From Reticulascus tulasneorum (Eukaryota > Ascomycota > Sordariomycetes > Glomerellales > Reticulascaceae), in assembly GCA_001557505.1 (NCBI GenBank), contig LSAX01000009.1, forward strand, positions 1,054,001-1,118,000: 64,000 nucleotides of DNA, given 5' to 3'. The number at the start of each line of letters is the position of its first letter. The first letter of the stretch is position 1. A model generated the notes under the pieces. The model was not told the origin of the DNA. It did no database searches and saw only the letters and a list, made by a program, of their open reading frames with translations. Shown here piece by piece: positions 38,130 through 49,594 of the stretch. The position numbers and the translations under genes are program-made.

Positions 38130-39784
38130 TCACCAATCTTGGCGTTCAAGCAATCCCATCACTTTCGTTTCCAGCTCACTGTCCCTTGGTTTAAACACGA
38201 ACGATATCCACAGCACCCTTTCAAGAATTTCCACGACAAGACTCCAGCTTTGGATATTCTTTTGCCGCAAGACAAGAGCAATCTGGTAGCAATACCAGTC
38301 CTCTTCGGCCGCATCCCGTGCCTCAAATGCACCCATATACAGGATCCAGAGCTTCATCATCCACAATCCGCCCCAGTCAGATGTTGTCTCTTCCAATGTC
38401 GTCTTCAGCTTGCTGACAAGAATATCTGGTGTGTGAGGGGTTACACCAAAAAAACGCCACACGGGTTCCAGGTACAACAGCATTCCAAGTCGGAATGCCT
38501 CATGGATTGTGGCGCGCCGTGACCTGATGCTGTCCGCTGGCCTCCACGACAGTAGCCTGTGAATCATAGGATTTGTCCAAGCGCCGAATTCAGAGTGCTT
38601 GGAGGCGGGATTCGCGTGCTCGTCTATGGAGTCAAGACACTGAAAAGAGAAGATTACTAGGTCCCCGTAAACATGTGCCAGCTCTACATCAGGGAGGAGC
38701 TCCTTATCCCATATCTGGGTAACAAGAGTAACATGCCGAGATACTAGCTGTGTAGGGATAGGAGGAACGGAATAATGTAGCCACTGGGTAGGAAGTGGGA
38801 GATATGGAGGTAGGTCAAGCATGTATATCCCGCGCAACTCCACCCTGTAATTGACAGAGTCAGTCTCTGGAGCTTCACCGGGAACGGTGAGGTATGAGTT
38901 ACTTACCACGAAAGGGTGATTCTCAGAGACTCGTTGTACTCGAGCTCAGAAATACCACCTCGTATGCGGATCATATTCTTCAGTCCGGTATAATGCTTTA
39001 TCCAGCTGTCGGGACAGCCTTGAAGATCCTAGAATAAATCTGTTAGCAATCAGGAGATAGAAAACGCGAGTGGTTATTAACGAGGCGTACCGAGTAGACC
39101 ATCATGCCAGACACAGCACCGATCAAGCCATCGAATCCACTTTTCTCAGCTGTACCAAGCCTCTTCCGTAAGGATGCAAGTGCCATTGCCTGGAAGCGCA
39201 TGGCTGCAGGAGAATTTCCCGGGCGCCTCCCGTTGCTCCGAACGGATTCGAGGTGCAGGGCGGAATTTGCGAGGACCTGTAAAAAGGCCGCCTCGTCTTG
39301 GAGGCCGACAGTGAACCATGCATCTCTCAAAGGCCGCTGCCCCCCACCGTCACTAAATACTTCGCAAGCCGTCAATATCCACACTTGTATGCGGGATCAC
39401 TGCCCTGCATCGAGTGATTACGGAATTCCAAGGGAGCTTACCAACAGATATGAGCTCCCGTCCTGTGTTGTCTATCTCAACTGGGTATCTCAAAAATGCG
39501 TCCAACGGTCTAATATTCAAGTATCGGACGCCAAGCCACCAAGAGGGTGGCTGAACAGACTGGAGCGTTGTGTTGGCTGGATTATTAGAATCCAGCGACG
39601 ACGAATCGAGTTCTACAGTCTTTATCGACTTCGGCCGCCGTCGCGACTTGCCGATTTCTTTCATGGCATGACGGCGAATGAGACTCTTTGTCTCGGTCGG
39701 GATGCCTTCACGCGGCCCATTGTAGGTGATGAAGGCGAAAGGACTGCTTGGCTCTGACTTTCGTCGTTTCCCCGAATCCTCCAT
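38130..39784 (-). CDS. fungal transcription-factor-domain protein lacking a zinc cluster
   Basis: 490 residues from exons 39784-39442, 39383-39091, 39028-38907 and 38844-38130; the frame closes. The start block FAFITYNGPREGIPTE, with RRHAMKEIGKSRRRP, is typical of a family of fungal-specific TF-domain proteins (Fungal_trans_2/DUF3468 type). The middle has FLQVLANSALHLESV, where such domains begin, and the end has RGIYMLDLPPYLPLP and a helical tail. No Zn2Cys6 cluster is present, as is usual in this subfamily. The first intron acceptor (ACAAG) was chosen because it is the only one avoiding an in-frame TGA. It is probably nuclear; the targets are unknown. Confidence 0.78.
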
Positions 39785-42700
39785 GACCAGAGCATGCAGT
39801 GTTTTGTTAGGTCGCGATACCTGATTCTACACCGATCCTGATCTATGGCTTCGGCAATCGGCAGGGTATCTGAGATGGCTCCGTGGTGACCAGACTTTTG
39901 AGTCAGCGTTTGCTGGGTGGGGGGTAGGTAGGGCGAGGTGGAAGGATCTCGGTTGAGGTTGTCCGTGGTTCTGGATTTAGTGGCCGCTTACTGGTTTTAG
40001 GATAGTTGGGCTGCGAGTTCGGGGTTGACCACCTGCCATTCCCGGGTTAGTTGTTACTTTAAATCAGCCCTGTGTGACGATTCAGTCGGACTTAAGCTGT
40101 CGGGGGTAGCTTATTCATTCAGATCAGTAAGCGTGGCTATTTATGGAGATCCCAGCATTCGAGTTGTTACTGGACGTTTCCGGTTTATTTATGTACAATA
40201 GTGGATATAGAATATCTTGGCAGTGCGCAGAAGAGGAGCGGTTGTGGTAGTTTTAGTGAGTGCGGCCTTCCTACGGACGGTTAGTATTGTGTCATGAGGT
40301 ATTTGTCTAGGTATAAGAGGGCATGCTTCACTGACGTTCATCTCATTCGGTTTCTGGGATCCATATTTCTCAGATGTACTATATATCTTCAGTCATCTAG
40401 GGCACTGCTGGCCAGATGTTTGTCAAAGAATTCGAAGCACGGTGGACACACGTGGTGAGGAGCCAGTTTTGGGATTCTGAATTACAAAGTATTATTGCAA
40501 TACTCGAGCACGATACCGACCATCCCCAATTTATAAGGAAAATCTTTTGCTGCTCCTTATTACCGACTGATCTTTATCTGCAGTTGAACGATGAGTAAGA
40601 ATTATCGAGCAGATCTGAGCTAGGTTGCTTAGAAAGACTCGACTTTGAGACTGATGGATCCTGTAATCAGAGGTCTTGTCTCTGCTAATGGTTCCATCAA
40701 CATCGACAGCCCAATATTGGGCCCGAAAAGAAGAGAATCCACATACCCCCACTTCAAGGAGGATCTCGTGACCAGCTTCGTCATAGATGTATCCTCAACC
40801 GATCTAGCCGTGGTTGATAAACCTCATCCAGTTATCGATGTGCATCTCTCTGGGTACGCACATGGTTATCGGAAAGCCCCCATCCACAATGGAAAAGAAA
40901 AAGGATTACGGAGGACGCGCGCCAAGTCCCACAATACCAAGAGGACTCAGAACCAAAGCATCTAGTGGCATTTTGTACAGGGTGCCTGCTGTTCAATTTG
41001 GTGGATCATGCTTTGGTCGGATTTCGGTATCGGGTATTTTCTATATTACTTTCCTTCTCTCAATATCTATTGCCCATGGTTTTCCTTTCCGTTGAAGGAA
41101 ATAGGTGGATTTACAGCGACAGACAACACCTAGGAGTAAAAAAGATAATGCGAGAGTGACCGTTTGGATTCTTTAATTGCTATGAAGATATTGCGAGGCT
41201 CCGGCAGTGGTAGTGAATTCCACAGCAAACGCTGCAATGCAGCAGGAAAGAGAGCTATTGGAGAAAGTGCTGAAGTAAGAAAGCAAGCTGGCGTATTGGC
41301 TCGCATAGCAACCTTGCTACTGTACTTTCCAGCTAGGATACAACACAAAAGGCAAGTAGATGCATTACTAGACAAGACGAGAGTCAGCGAGCAATCCGGA
41401 TTTCAATCAGCCTTATTGTTCAGAGAGCGACTCCGGGATGTGGGGGTTCTCGTCAAGAGTAATAACCCTTGGCCCCTTCGCCCCTTCATGTCTTAGAGTG
41501 GTTACGTCACAGCAATCTGCCATGCTGTGTCATTTCTAAAATATTACTAAGGGTCCGATAGTGAGATTATTAAAGCTAATCTTCGGACTGAGGAGCGGTT
41601 TCACCCTCGCCGCGATGGTCTCCAGTATGACTGAGCATAGTTTTGGCTCAAATCATGTCTCAAGTAAATCTTCATTGTCGTAGAACCGGGTGAGTATATC
41701 TGTGTGCTTTTATGGATGAATGGTATTGAGATTGGTGGTCTGGTGTCTGTCTTTATGGATAGGGGGTAGGTTGAATTTGCCTTTTTCAAGGACACCTTAG
41801 CATAGCCCGTTGCAGCTAGCTCGATTTGCCTTTCCGTTCATATTGATGGGGCGGTAAGTAGGTGGCATCAGAGAGGACAAGGCAGCTTTGTAAGTGCGAG
41901 CTTTGGAAGTGCGGACTCTGTCCTAGGGAACCCCTAACTTGGTACGACTCACATAGGTGGCCTGGAGTGTCCCATCAAGCCCCGATAGATCACCCAATAA
42001 CGATGATCTATCCGGTACTGGCGCGTGTCTTTCAAGCACTGTGTTGCTCGTAGCAGGACACTAAGGCTTCTTTCCCACTGAGTTTAATATGTGACGGCGG
42101 CGCCAGGAACGCTCTTCCCATTTCGAGACGAGTAGTGTCTTACATCGAATCTGCTTCTCGGCTTTTAACGCGGCTTTCCGTGAAAAAGCTAATGCAGGCG
42201 GACTAGATCGAGAAGAGGCGAGAGAGTCTAGGGTGGGATTGCTGCAGGATCGACCACATGGCCGAGTGAAATTTTGAAGACGCCTCAGGCTAGTGATGCG
42301 GCGAGCATCCTTCATCCACGCGTGTAATAGGGTCTCGCACTGACCCAACACAAGGTCCTCTAGGCCCAAGACCAGCACTGGATACAGCATTATGGCATCC
42401 GAAAAGAAGCTCATAGTAGGCTCCAAACATTGAGATATCCTACAGCGATGAACACGTTCATGCCTACGTATTAAAAAGGATCTTCTGCGTGACGAGGATG
42501 TTGCTCCAACATCAAAGCCGACCTAAACTGCAGCATTCACATAGACTACCTCTGATTCCTGTGGGATTTGGCAAACATCTGGAGGCTGAGGTGCTCTGCA
42601 TGTTGGCGAAACCTCATTGTTTCTTAATTCTATCAACTCCGAATGTAGCGCCCTGCCAATAGACCATTAGTCCCAGTTGCTAATGGACGCCACCATCAAC

Positions 42701-43302
42701 GTGTTGAATACAACACAGGGGTTGCCACCAGTCAGAATTGGACAATGAGCCATTTGCCACAGCGGACCACGTTGTTCGTCAATAATATACATAGTATTGC
42801 ACCAGCGCCGGCCTAGATCCTGCGGGCGACTGCCGCTTGACCATTTCCAGCCGCGGCTGGAGCAATTTATTTTACGCCTAGACTGCTCTCCCAGCTGTTG
42901 TGGTTGTCAGAGCACAGCTGTGGCGCGCACGTGGCGCATTGTCTAACTTCTGAAAGCGATTCTCCGACGGCTGAAGACGCTAAAATCTAAGAAGCAAAGC
43001 GAGCTAATGCAAATACTCCTGGCGATCGCGATCAATCCCTTGGTTTGGGACCGCGCTTATTTCCCAATTTTCTTGTTTTTATGCTTCATTTCCACAGATG
43101 ACCACGCGTTGGTCGTCATGGTGTTTGGCTCTTTTGCGTATATATGGAATGGGAGCACCAAAGACGGTGTGGTGTCACTCTTCTTCACCACTATCCCACC
43201 CGCACATCTGGCATCTCGAAACCATCCAGCATCTTGTCTTGTCCAAGGTAGCCTCGACATTCACGAGTTGATTTAAATCCCCGAACTGAGCAACTAGACG
43301 AC
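39785..43302. other. long gene-poor stretch
   Basis: 3.5 kb. Open frames up to about 120 codons exist (40645-40965, 41164-41496 plus; 42061-42426 minus), but none has a recognisable domain, a signal peptide or a matching splice partner. The last few hundred bases, with a TATATA near 43140, are the promoter of the beta-helix gene. Confidence 0.45.
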
Positions 43303-44367
43303 ATGACAAGAATAGGCAGCATCGCGCGTGGTGCGCTCCTGTGTTCCACCGTGCTCCTAGGGCTTGCCGGTGCGAAGGAGATCAAGGTCAAGGCTACCCA
43401 GAGCATTCAGGCCGCTATCGATGCCGCAAGCCCCGGTGACAAGATCACCGTCGCCAAGGGCGTCTATCCCGAGCAGCTGACCATCACTAAGAACGGCATT
43501 CAGCTCGTCGGTCAGAAAGGCGCGACAATTTCGCCCCCGGAGACGCCTGTTACCAATGCCTGCACCGACTTGACGGGTGCCGGTCTTCAAGCAGGTATCT
43601 GCATCAGCGGTGATGTCGTCTTTGTTGATGCGCCACTCCCCGATCCCGCCGCCAATGGAGAGCATCGCAAGGTCGACACTGTCAACTCGTACGTTGAGAA
43701 TGTTCTGGTCAAGGGCTTCACTGTCCAGGGCTTCTCGGGTCTGAATATTGCTATTGTGGGTGCCGAGAAGGCCGAGGTTCGGGAGAATATCGTCCTAGAC
43801 TCCAACAGATACGGCATCTTAACTGTCGGCTCTAAGAGCACCAAGATCGCCCGCAACACCGTCACTTCTCCGGACCTGAGGTATATCGGCATTTGCATGG
43901 ACGACCAGTCTGACGTTTCCGTCACTGTCAACACCATCTCGGCCTTCGTCATCGGCCTCTGCGTGCAGACCAACGGCGCCGATGTCGGTCATAACACCGT
44001 GTTCAATTGCTGCATTGGTGCCTTTGTTGACCCGTTCGTTGACGGCGCGAGTCTCACGCACAACAAGATTAGCGACACCAACCCGATCTGCAACTTTGGT
44101 TTCGCATCTGGCATTCGGATCGCCGGTGCCACCAACACCAATGTCCAGCGCAACGACATAACCGGCATCACCGATTTCGACATCCCTGATCAGTTCAGCA
44201 TTGGCGGCGGTATCGCCGTGTACGATTTCCTCACGGAGGCTACCGGCAACAAGATCAATTTTAACGACCTTTCGGGCAACGACAAAGATATCGACGTCGC
44301 CTCCGCTGGGACTAACGAGGTCAAGCACAACAGCTGCACGACCCCGGCCGAGTTCTGCGACAATTAG
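43303..44367 (+). CDS. secreted right-handed parallel beta-helix protein
   Basis: 354 residues, a single exon. A signal peptide (MTRIGSIARGALLCSTVLLGLAGA) is followed by a SIQAAIDAASPGDKITVAKG opening and GIQLVGQKGA, the typical entry to a pectate-lyase/NosD-like beta-helix. Repeated short coils about 22-25 residues long follow, rich in Asn ladders (for example VRENIVLDSNRYGILTVGS, VGHNTVFNCCIGAFVD and VQRNDITGI). No catalytic signature of a named lyase or epimerase family is certain, so I call only the fold. Possible roles are polysaccharide lyase, epimerase or cell-wall binding. Codons end strongly in C (ATC, GCC, AAC, GTC), unlike most neighbours, and there is no intron, which would fit transfer or high expression. 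Confidence 0.8.
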   Translation: MTRIGSIARGALLCSTVLLGLAGAKEIKVKATQSIQAAIDAASPGDKITVAKGVYPEQLTITKNGIQLVGQKGATISPPETPVTNACTDLTGAGLQAGICISGDVVFVDAPLPDPAANGEHRKVDTVNSYVENVLVKGFTVQGFSGLNIAIVGAEKAEVRENIVLDSNRYGILTVGSKSTKIARNTVTSPDLRYIGICMDDQSDVSVTVNTISAFVIGLCVQTNGADVGHNTVFNCCIGAFVDPFVDGASLTHNKISDTNPICNFGFASGIRIAGATNTNVQRNDITGITDFDIPDQFSIGGGIAVYDFLTEATGNKINFNDLSGNDKDIDVASAGTNEVKHNSCTTPAEFCDN

Positions 44368-44863
44368 TGAGGTGTGTACTCTCGGGGTGGGTAAGGGAGA
44401 GAGGAATCGGGGAGTTGCTGATATAAGGTGATGGAGTTGAGGAAGCTGTCCGAAGCCCATGACGAAGTATTCGTTCCCTGACAGGTGGTGGCGCTTATAA
44501 TACGTCCAGCAGTAGGGGCAATTCCCCGGCTGTACACTGTCGCGTACATAATAGAAGAAAACATACTTAGATACGAGCACAATAATTTAATAATAAATGG
44601 GCTTGCGGCACGGCATTCTGTACGATCGAACCAAATATGTCTCTCACATAAAGCAGTGTCTAACTCATAATCCGGCAGCAATCACACTCACACATTGACA
44701 GAAGGGCAGTTTAAAGCGGCTAGTCTCGCTTGGCTCACCTGATTGCCAGAACCTGGTACGTGGGAGAAACCTTGCTTGAAATTATGAGATTTGTCGGCAA
44801 TCGTTTCCAAAGGCATCTCACTGTGTAATCTTGCTATTCATCTTGACCCAGACTTGTAGAATA
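44368..44863. other. intergenic between convergent genes
   Basis: 3' flanks only; nothing else seen. Confidence 0.5.
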
Positions 44864-45865
44864 TCATACACTTCGTAGAATAATAGAAAAGCCACAACAT
44901 GACTGGCACATTTCGGAATACCCCTCAAAGATCCATTCTGCTGTCTTTGCACCCCAGAGCTCTTTATGTTTATCCCATAGTCGTCGATACAATTGCCAGA
45001 TTGGCGCTGTAATCTCCTCGGCTTTAAGCCGTACCATGAAATTATGGGGCTGAGATATCTCAGGACGGTGAGACAAAAATTCCTCACGCACCTCAAGGTC
45101 CGGAATGCGAACTCTAAGGTGAATCTTTCCAATGTGTTTCAGATGGCTTGACGCTCGTTTTAGAAAAGACTCCCATCCGTCAGGCGAGACTTCAAGCAAA
45201 TGCTTTAGATATTTAAGTTGAGAAAAGAGCTGTACGTGTTCTTCGAAGAACTCCTCGTTTGACCAAACATGTGAGACGATTAAGCCTGCAGTAATTAATC
45301 CCATGTGTGCCTGTCTTAAGGGCCATGAATTTAGTGTAGGCTGGCTGTTGCAACCAATGCGAAATGTGTTCTCTCCATAGAGCACCTTACTCCCTTCCCG
45401 ATAAGTCACACGACAGCATTCCAAGATGGCGGGAAAGAGGCCATGTCTCACAAATGGATACGTGTGATGTCTCCCCGTATATAGCTTGTCTTCAAGCAGT
45501 AGACGGCAGGTGACGGGGCAGATGTTATAAGCCACACACCTGGGCTCGAAGCAACAGTAATCATTGCAGTCACTCCCCCATCTGTCGTGGTACCTGCAGC
45601 TTCGATATAGAAGCAAATGCCGATAGACGACGATGCGGATCTCAGGCGGAAATCGCAGAAATGATGTCAAGCTTGTGTCAGTAGTGCTGAACACTGGGAT
45701 ATTTGTGATACGGCGGACAGTGTGTGGCGCGGGCGTTCGGCGAATCTTTTGGATAGGTGGCCCTAAAGCAAGTCTGCCGATGTTGTTGGTCAATGTGGTT
45801 TGTCTCCACGGATCTCTGAACTTGTAGTGATAGCAGCGGTTATGTTTACCGCGTTCCCACGTCAT
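44864..45865 (-). CDS. F-box-like / 2EXR-type domain protein
   Basis: 333 residues, single exon, ATG start. FLRFPPEIRIVVYRHLLL near residue 67 is the short helical F-box-like opening common in large fungal families of unknown function. A Cys-rich patch (DCNDYCCFEPRC) and ILECCRVTYREGSKVLYGENTFRI follow, the typical partner of that domain (leucine-rich, 'yield of envelope' helix). The C-terminus is basic and Cys-containing. If the F-box assignment holds, it could be a substrate adaptor of SCF ubiquitin ligases; this is inference. The protein is clearly of a fungal lineage-expanded type. Confidence 0.7.
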   Translation of the reverse strand: MTWERGKHNRCYHYKFRDPWRQTTLTNNIGRLALGPPIQKIRRTPAPHTVRRITNIPVFSTTDTSLTSFLRFPPEIRIVVYRHLLLYRSCRYHDRWGSDCNDYCCFEPRCVAYNICPVTCRLLLEDKLYTGRHHTYPFVRHGLFPAILECCRVTYREGSKVLYGENTFRIGCNSQPTLNSWPLRQAHMGLITAGLIVSHVWSNEEFFEEHVQLFSQLKYLKHLLEVSPDGWESFLKRASSHLKHIGKIHLRVRIPDLEVREEFLSHRPEISQPHNFMVRLKAEEITAPIWQLYRRLWDKHKELWGAKTAEWIFEGYSEMCQSCCGFSIILRSV

Positions 45866-47659
45866 TTGGGAAAGTATGAAAGCAAAAGTCCTAGGGCGAT
45901 TGCAGTGTCAGTTTGACTTGAATATCAGAAGGCGGGACAGGGTTTTATTGTCACGGTTCACCGCTATTTCGGCTAGTTCCCTGCAGAGAAATCCTTCCTT
46001 GCCTGGTATCTTGGTGGTACCTCTCGGCATCTGTTGGATTTCCTCCAGAGTTTCTCTGGCCAATCTCAGCTGCCTACCACCCTGTCCCAAGCTTTATGCG
46101 GGTACTATACGGCACATCGCTAAGAAAATCGCCGTCTGATTTAGCACCGCCGTTTAAACACAATTTGAGGACTAAGTTGTTCTTCTTTGTTGTGAAGATG
46201 GAGTTTTGAACTAACTATGAGGAAACGAAGAGTGACTTGGCCGTACTTTCCACTCATGTAAAAGTTATCGGAGCTCAGTTGATATTCTGAGTGTATAGTT
46301 AGAATTTCAATTTATATGCACTCGAAGTCACTAGATTGCTAAAATGGCCCAACTTTGGTAGTGCGTGAGCATTAGTCAGCTACTGAAAACAGTTGAAGTC
46401 TTATATGACTGTATGAAACTCTTTGATGCATCAATTCACAGGCTGAGTTTGGATTTGTCAAGCGTGGTGGCGAGCTATCAATCCGTTATTAGAACTGGTT
46501 GTGTGCCTTGTAGCATCACACGTCCTAGCCGTCTCGTCTAACAAAGTTCTGCAGAGTATGCTTGTAGGAGGTCCTCAAGAATAGATTCCTGGATACTTCG
46601 CTCTCTGATTAAGAGTTTTTGGAGGAGACGAGTTTGCTAGTCTATTAATTTGATATCTGTCTAGATGGCTTTTGTGGTACAGACTACCCCGCAATCATAT
46701 CGTTGGCACCCCTGAGATACCAGGCTGCCTGATATCTAGTGCGAGATGCGAAAACGCCTCCCTTACAAAACATTCACCCTTATAGTACATTTTTGAACTC
46801 CAAACAATCACATAGGACCATACCTAGCGGAGAATTAGGCATCCCGTCCGCTCTGCCATATACAAGCCACTAAGGGCCAGACTAGTAGTTGGGTCGGTGA
46901 CGACCAGCGAATCCCTGGTGTTCTATGTTTTTTTGGACCGTCTCCATCTTTTTGCTCCATGCCCACATGAGATCCAAGTCGGTAAGAACCTTTCTCCCGT
47001 GCTAGTAGCATAAATGCAGGTTCCATGTCTGATATCAAGGTGTGAAAGGTAGTCAAGAGTCTTCTCTTAGAAGTTGATCTTCACCAAGTCAATATTGTAC
47101 TCAACTTCGCTACATCTAACAGGCTGTGCGCCTCCATCACCGCATCTTCTAAGCAGGTTATCCCCCCGAACGGCGAGAACAGCGGTTTGGGGCACACTAC
47201 TGCTGATCTCCTGTTCTCGGTGGGATGATAACCCAAGCGCTCTCCCCGTATTATTGACTTAGAAGATTTGTAATAGTTTTGAAATAGGCGAATAAAACTA
47301 AAGGTTGCTGGATACATCTCGAAACTGATGAATACGATTTATTTCCCACTGCGATCATCTCCTCGAGGGGCATCACGGGATAGAACAGCAACACCGTTCC
47401 AGATCTATTGTCGTGCCTCTGAGTTGCCAAGGTCTCACTACGCGGCTTCCTTCTCTCCTTGCGCTGGTTTTGTCGAGATTGTACGTCTTCTAACGAGACC
47501 CGAGACTTGCAGCATTGCTTACCATTGAATTGACAAGTTTCCAAATGATGCAGTGAGTATTTCTTGAGTAAAGCAGTAATAGCTGAAGTAGCGAGTAAAG
47601 ATCCCCAAGGAAACCATTCAGAAAATGCACCCAACAGAGCCTCCAAGAGCAGCTTCTGC
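45866..47659. other. intergenic, no gene recognised
   Basis: 1.8 kb: promoter of the F-box-like gene and 3' flank of the dioxygenase. Minus-strand open frames at 46835-47056 and 47251-47646 show no domain. Confidence 0.45.
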
Positions 47660-49050
47660 TCAAGAGGTCAGCCTCTCACTCAACTTAAACTTTACTCTTG
47701 GTACATCGACGACATTCCACCTCTCCCTCACGCCTATGTCATCATAGATTCTTGAGTTCCCATCTTGGAGCGCTCGAGGCAACATCCATGCTAGGAAAGG
47801 GTGTTTAAGCCATAGACGAACCAGGTACCGCGACATTCCTTGGGCATCCCAGAACGCCTCCCTCGAGTGGATTACCGCATGGTTATTCACATACAGCAGG
47901 TCGCCAGGCTCGGCTGTCATGGCGATTTGACTGTCTTTGGCAAGACTCTCAACGAGATCAAGCGCCTCGCGCTGCATTGGGGTTATGGTGTCAAGGTTCT
48001 TGGTACGCGGCACGCCGTCGAGACCCAGGAGGGGCTCACGCGCAAAGTTTAGGAGCATACGGCCCCCGTGATAGAAGAGCAAGGGGCGCTTGCTGGGTGC
48101 AAAGAGGTTACCACGACTAAAGTATTGTTACTACAGGTTACAACAAACTGCTTTGATGTTCCGTGGCAGTCCTTGAGAGATGCGTACCTGTCAAAAGACC
48201 AGATAGGCTGGGCTAAGAGCGCGACTAGATCTGGTCGTGCGGAAGCTAGCTTGTTGTAGACCGTCCATGACGAGGCAAGAACATATCTACCACCCCAAGC
48301 AGGCTTACTGCGAGCCTGCAGAGCCAAAATGTCGCAGAAGGCGTCCGTGTGAAATGTCTGTGCGATATGTCAGCACATCATGCGTCTATCATCAGCGGAG
48401 CATCAACATCCATCTTACCGAGGCCCGAGTTGAGTAGCGAGTGGGCCGCTCGCGTTGAGCGGCCCCAGAGAGCTTTGCATCGCGGACGTGCACTGAAATC
48501 ATAAGAATCCTTTAGGAAAAGATGTAGAATCAAAGCTCACTAAGCATGTTTCCATCTTCGTCTTGTCTCCCTCTCTTACTACCAATGTAGTTGGAAATGC
48601 CAAGAAAGATAAGTATATTGTCCTCAGGTGAGAAGTTGTCGGGCTGGAGACCGCGAATGACGGCAAAACCCCTGCCTTTGTGAACATCCAAGGCGACTTG
48701 GTGCAACTTCTGGCTCAGAGTTGGTAGAGGGAAGTTGTCTAACGATATTTCGTTGCCATACAGTCCAAGCCCTGAGATATGTTAGTGGGAAAGAGACCGA
48801 TCAGCCAGCAGGCAATAAACGGACCATTGAAGTGTTGCAGAGCAGCTTGAATTTCAGCCACCTCGCCATCCTCCAGAAATAAGGTGTATTCTGATTCGGA
48901 GCGGAACGTTGATGGCTCCCAGACGAGGTCTGTCTTCAACTGCTTCGGCCAATGGTCGACCTTGACAGCCCAACAAGGGTCTTCGCTGCAAGTCTCGCGG
49001 CAATTTGAACGCGTCCAGTCATTCAGTATTGGTGGGATTTCGACCTCCAT
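47660..49050 (-). CDS. TauD/TfdA-family Fe(II)/2-oxoglutarate dioxygenase
   Basis: 377 residues from exons 49050-48825, 48771-48541, 48492-48419, 48357-48188 and 48092-47660; all borders are GT..AG and the frame closes. The metal site is visible: FHTDAFCDIL gives the HxD pair, NNHAVIHSREAF supplies the distal His, and RYLVRLWLKHP the Arg that holds 2-oxoglutarate. Other family blocks are GFAVIRGLQPDNFSPEDN, SNYIGSKRGRQDEDGNML and PLLFYHGGRMLLNF. There is no signal peptide, so it is cytosolic. Fungal members oxidise taurine, sulfonates or diverse secondary-metabolite substrates; the substrate here is unknown. The Zn2Cys6 regulator upstream, same strand, is a candidate controller. Confidence 0.92.
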
Positions 49051-49594
49051 GCTGGCAAACTGTTTCTTGGCTGCAAATGCTTGAATATGTGCAATCGCAA
49101 TTTTGTGTTCAGCAAGGGAGCTTGTCCTATACAACTCGGATATGGCCCGGGGCGCTCCATTTAACCCTGTGGATCAGCCCGCGTGTTCGGAGAGGATCCA
49201 CATGAGGCTCAACTACACCGATGCCGACCTTGACCCGTTTATGAGCCGCATGGGGTCAACGGTTGCGCTTTCCTCTCCTGTGCACTTTGGAAGCGAGAAG
49301 AAGCGGGATTCATTGTGCAAGATAATCTATTACCACCAATGAGCGACTGACCGAAACGCAGGCAGCCCTCCATCTTCTTATGGCTTAATGGGTGGCTCGA
49401 TAAGAACATCTGTAACTATTGGTCTGGGATCTCATTTCTATGGGGTAATCTGCCCAATCAAAAGACTTATGTCTTTCAGCCGCTCTTTTGTAAGGCAGAA
49501 GCGGTTACACAAGTTGCACATTGTCTTGAGCATGCAGTCATCAACCCATCTGCGAGTCGCGAGCATTCCAAGGAGACAAGATTTAGCCCACGTG
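49051..49594. promoter_or_regulatory. dioxygenase promoter region
   Basis: 544 bp between two same-strand genes; it must hold the TauD-type promoter and the regulator's 3' UTR. No operator identified. Confidence 0.4.

Noticed and set aside
42061..42426. 121-codon minus-strand open frame
   Set aside because: No recognisable motif; probably chance in a gene-poor stretch.
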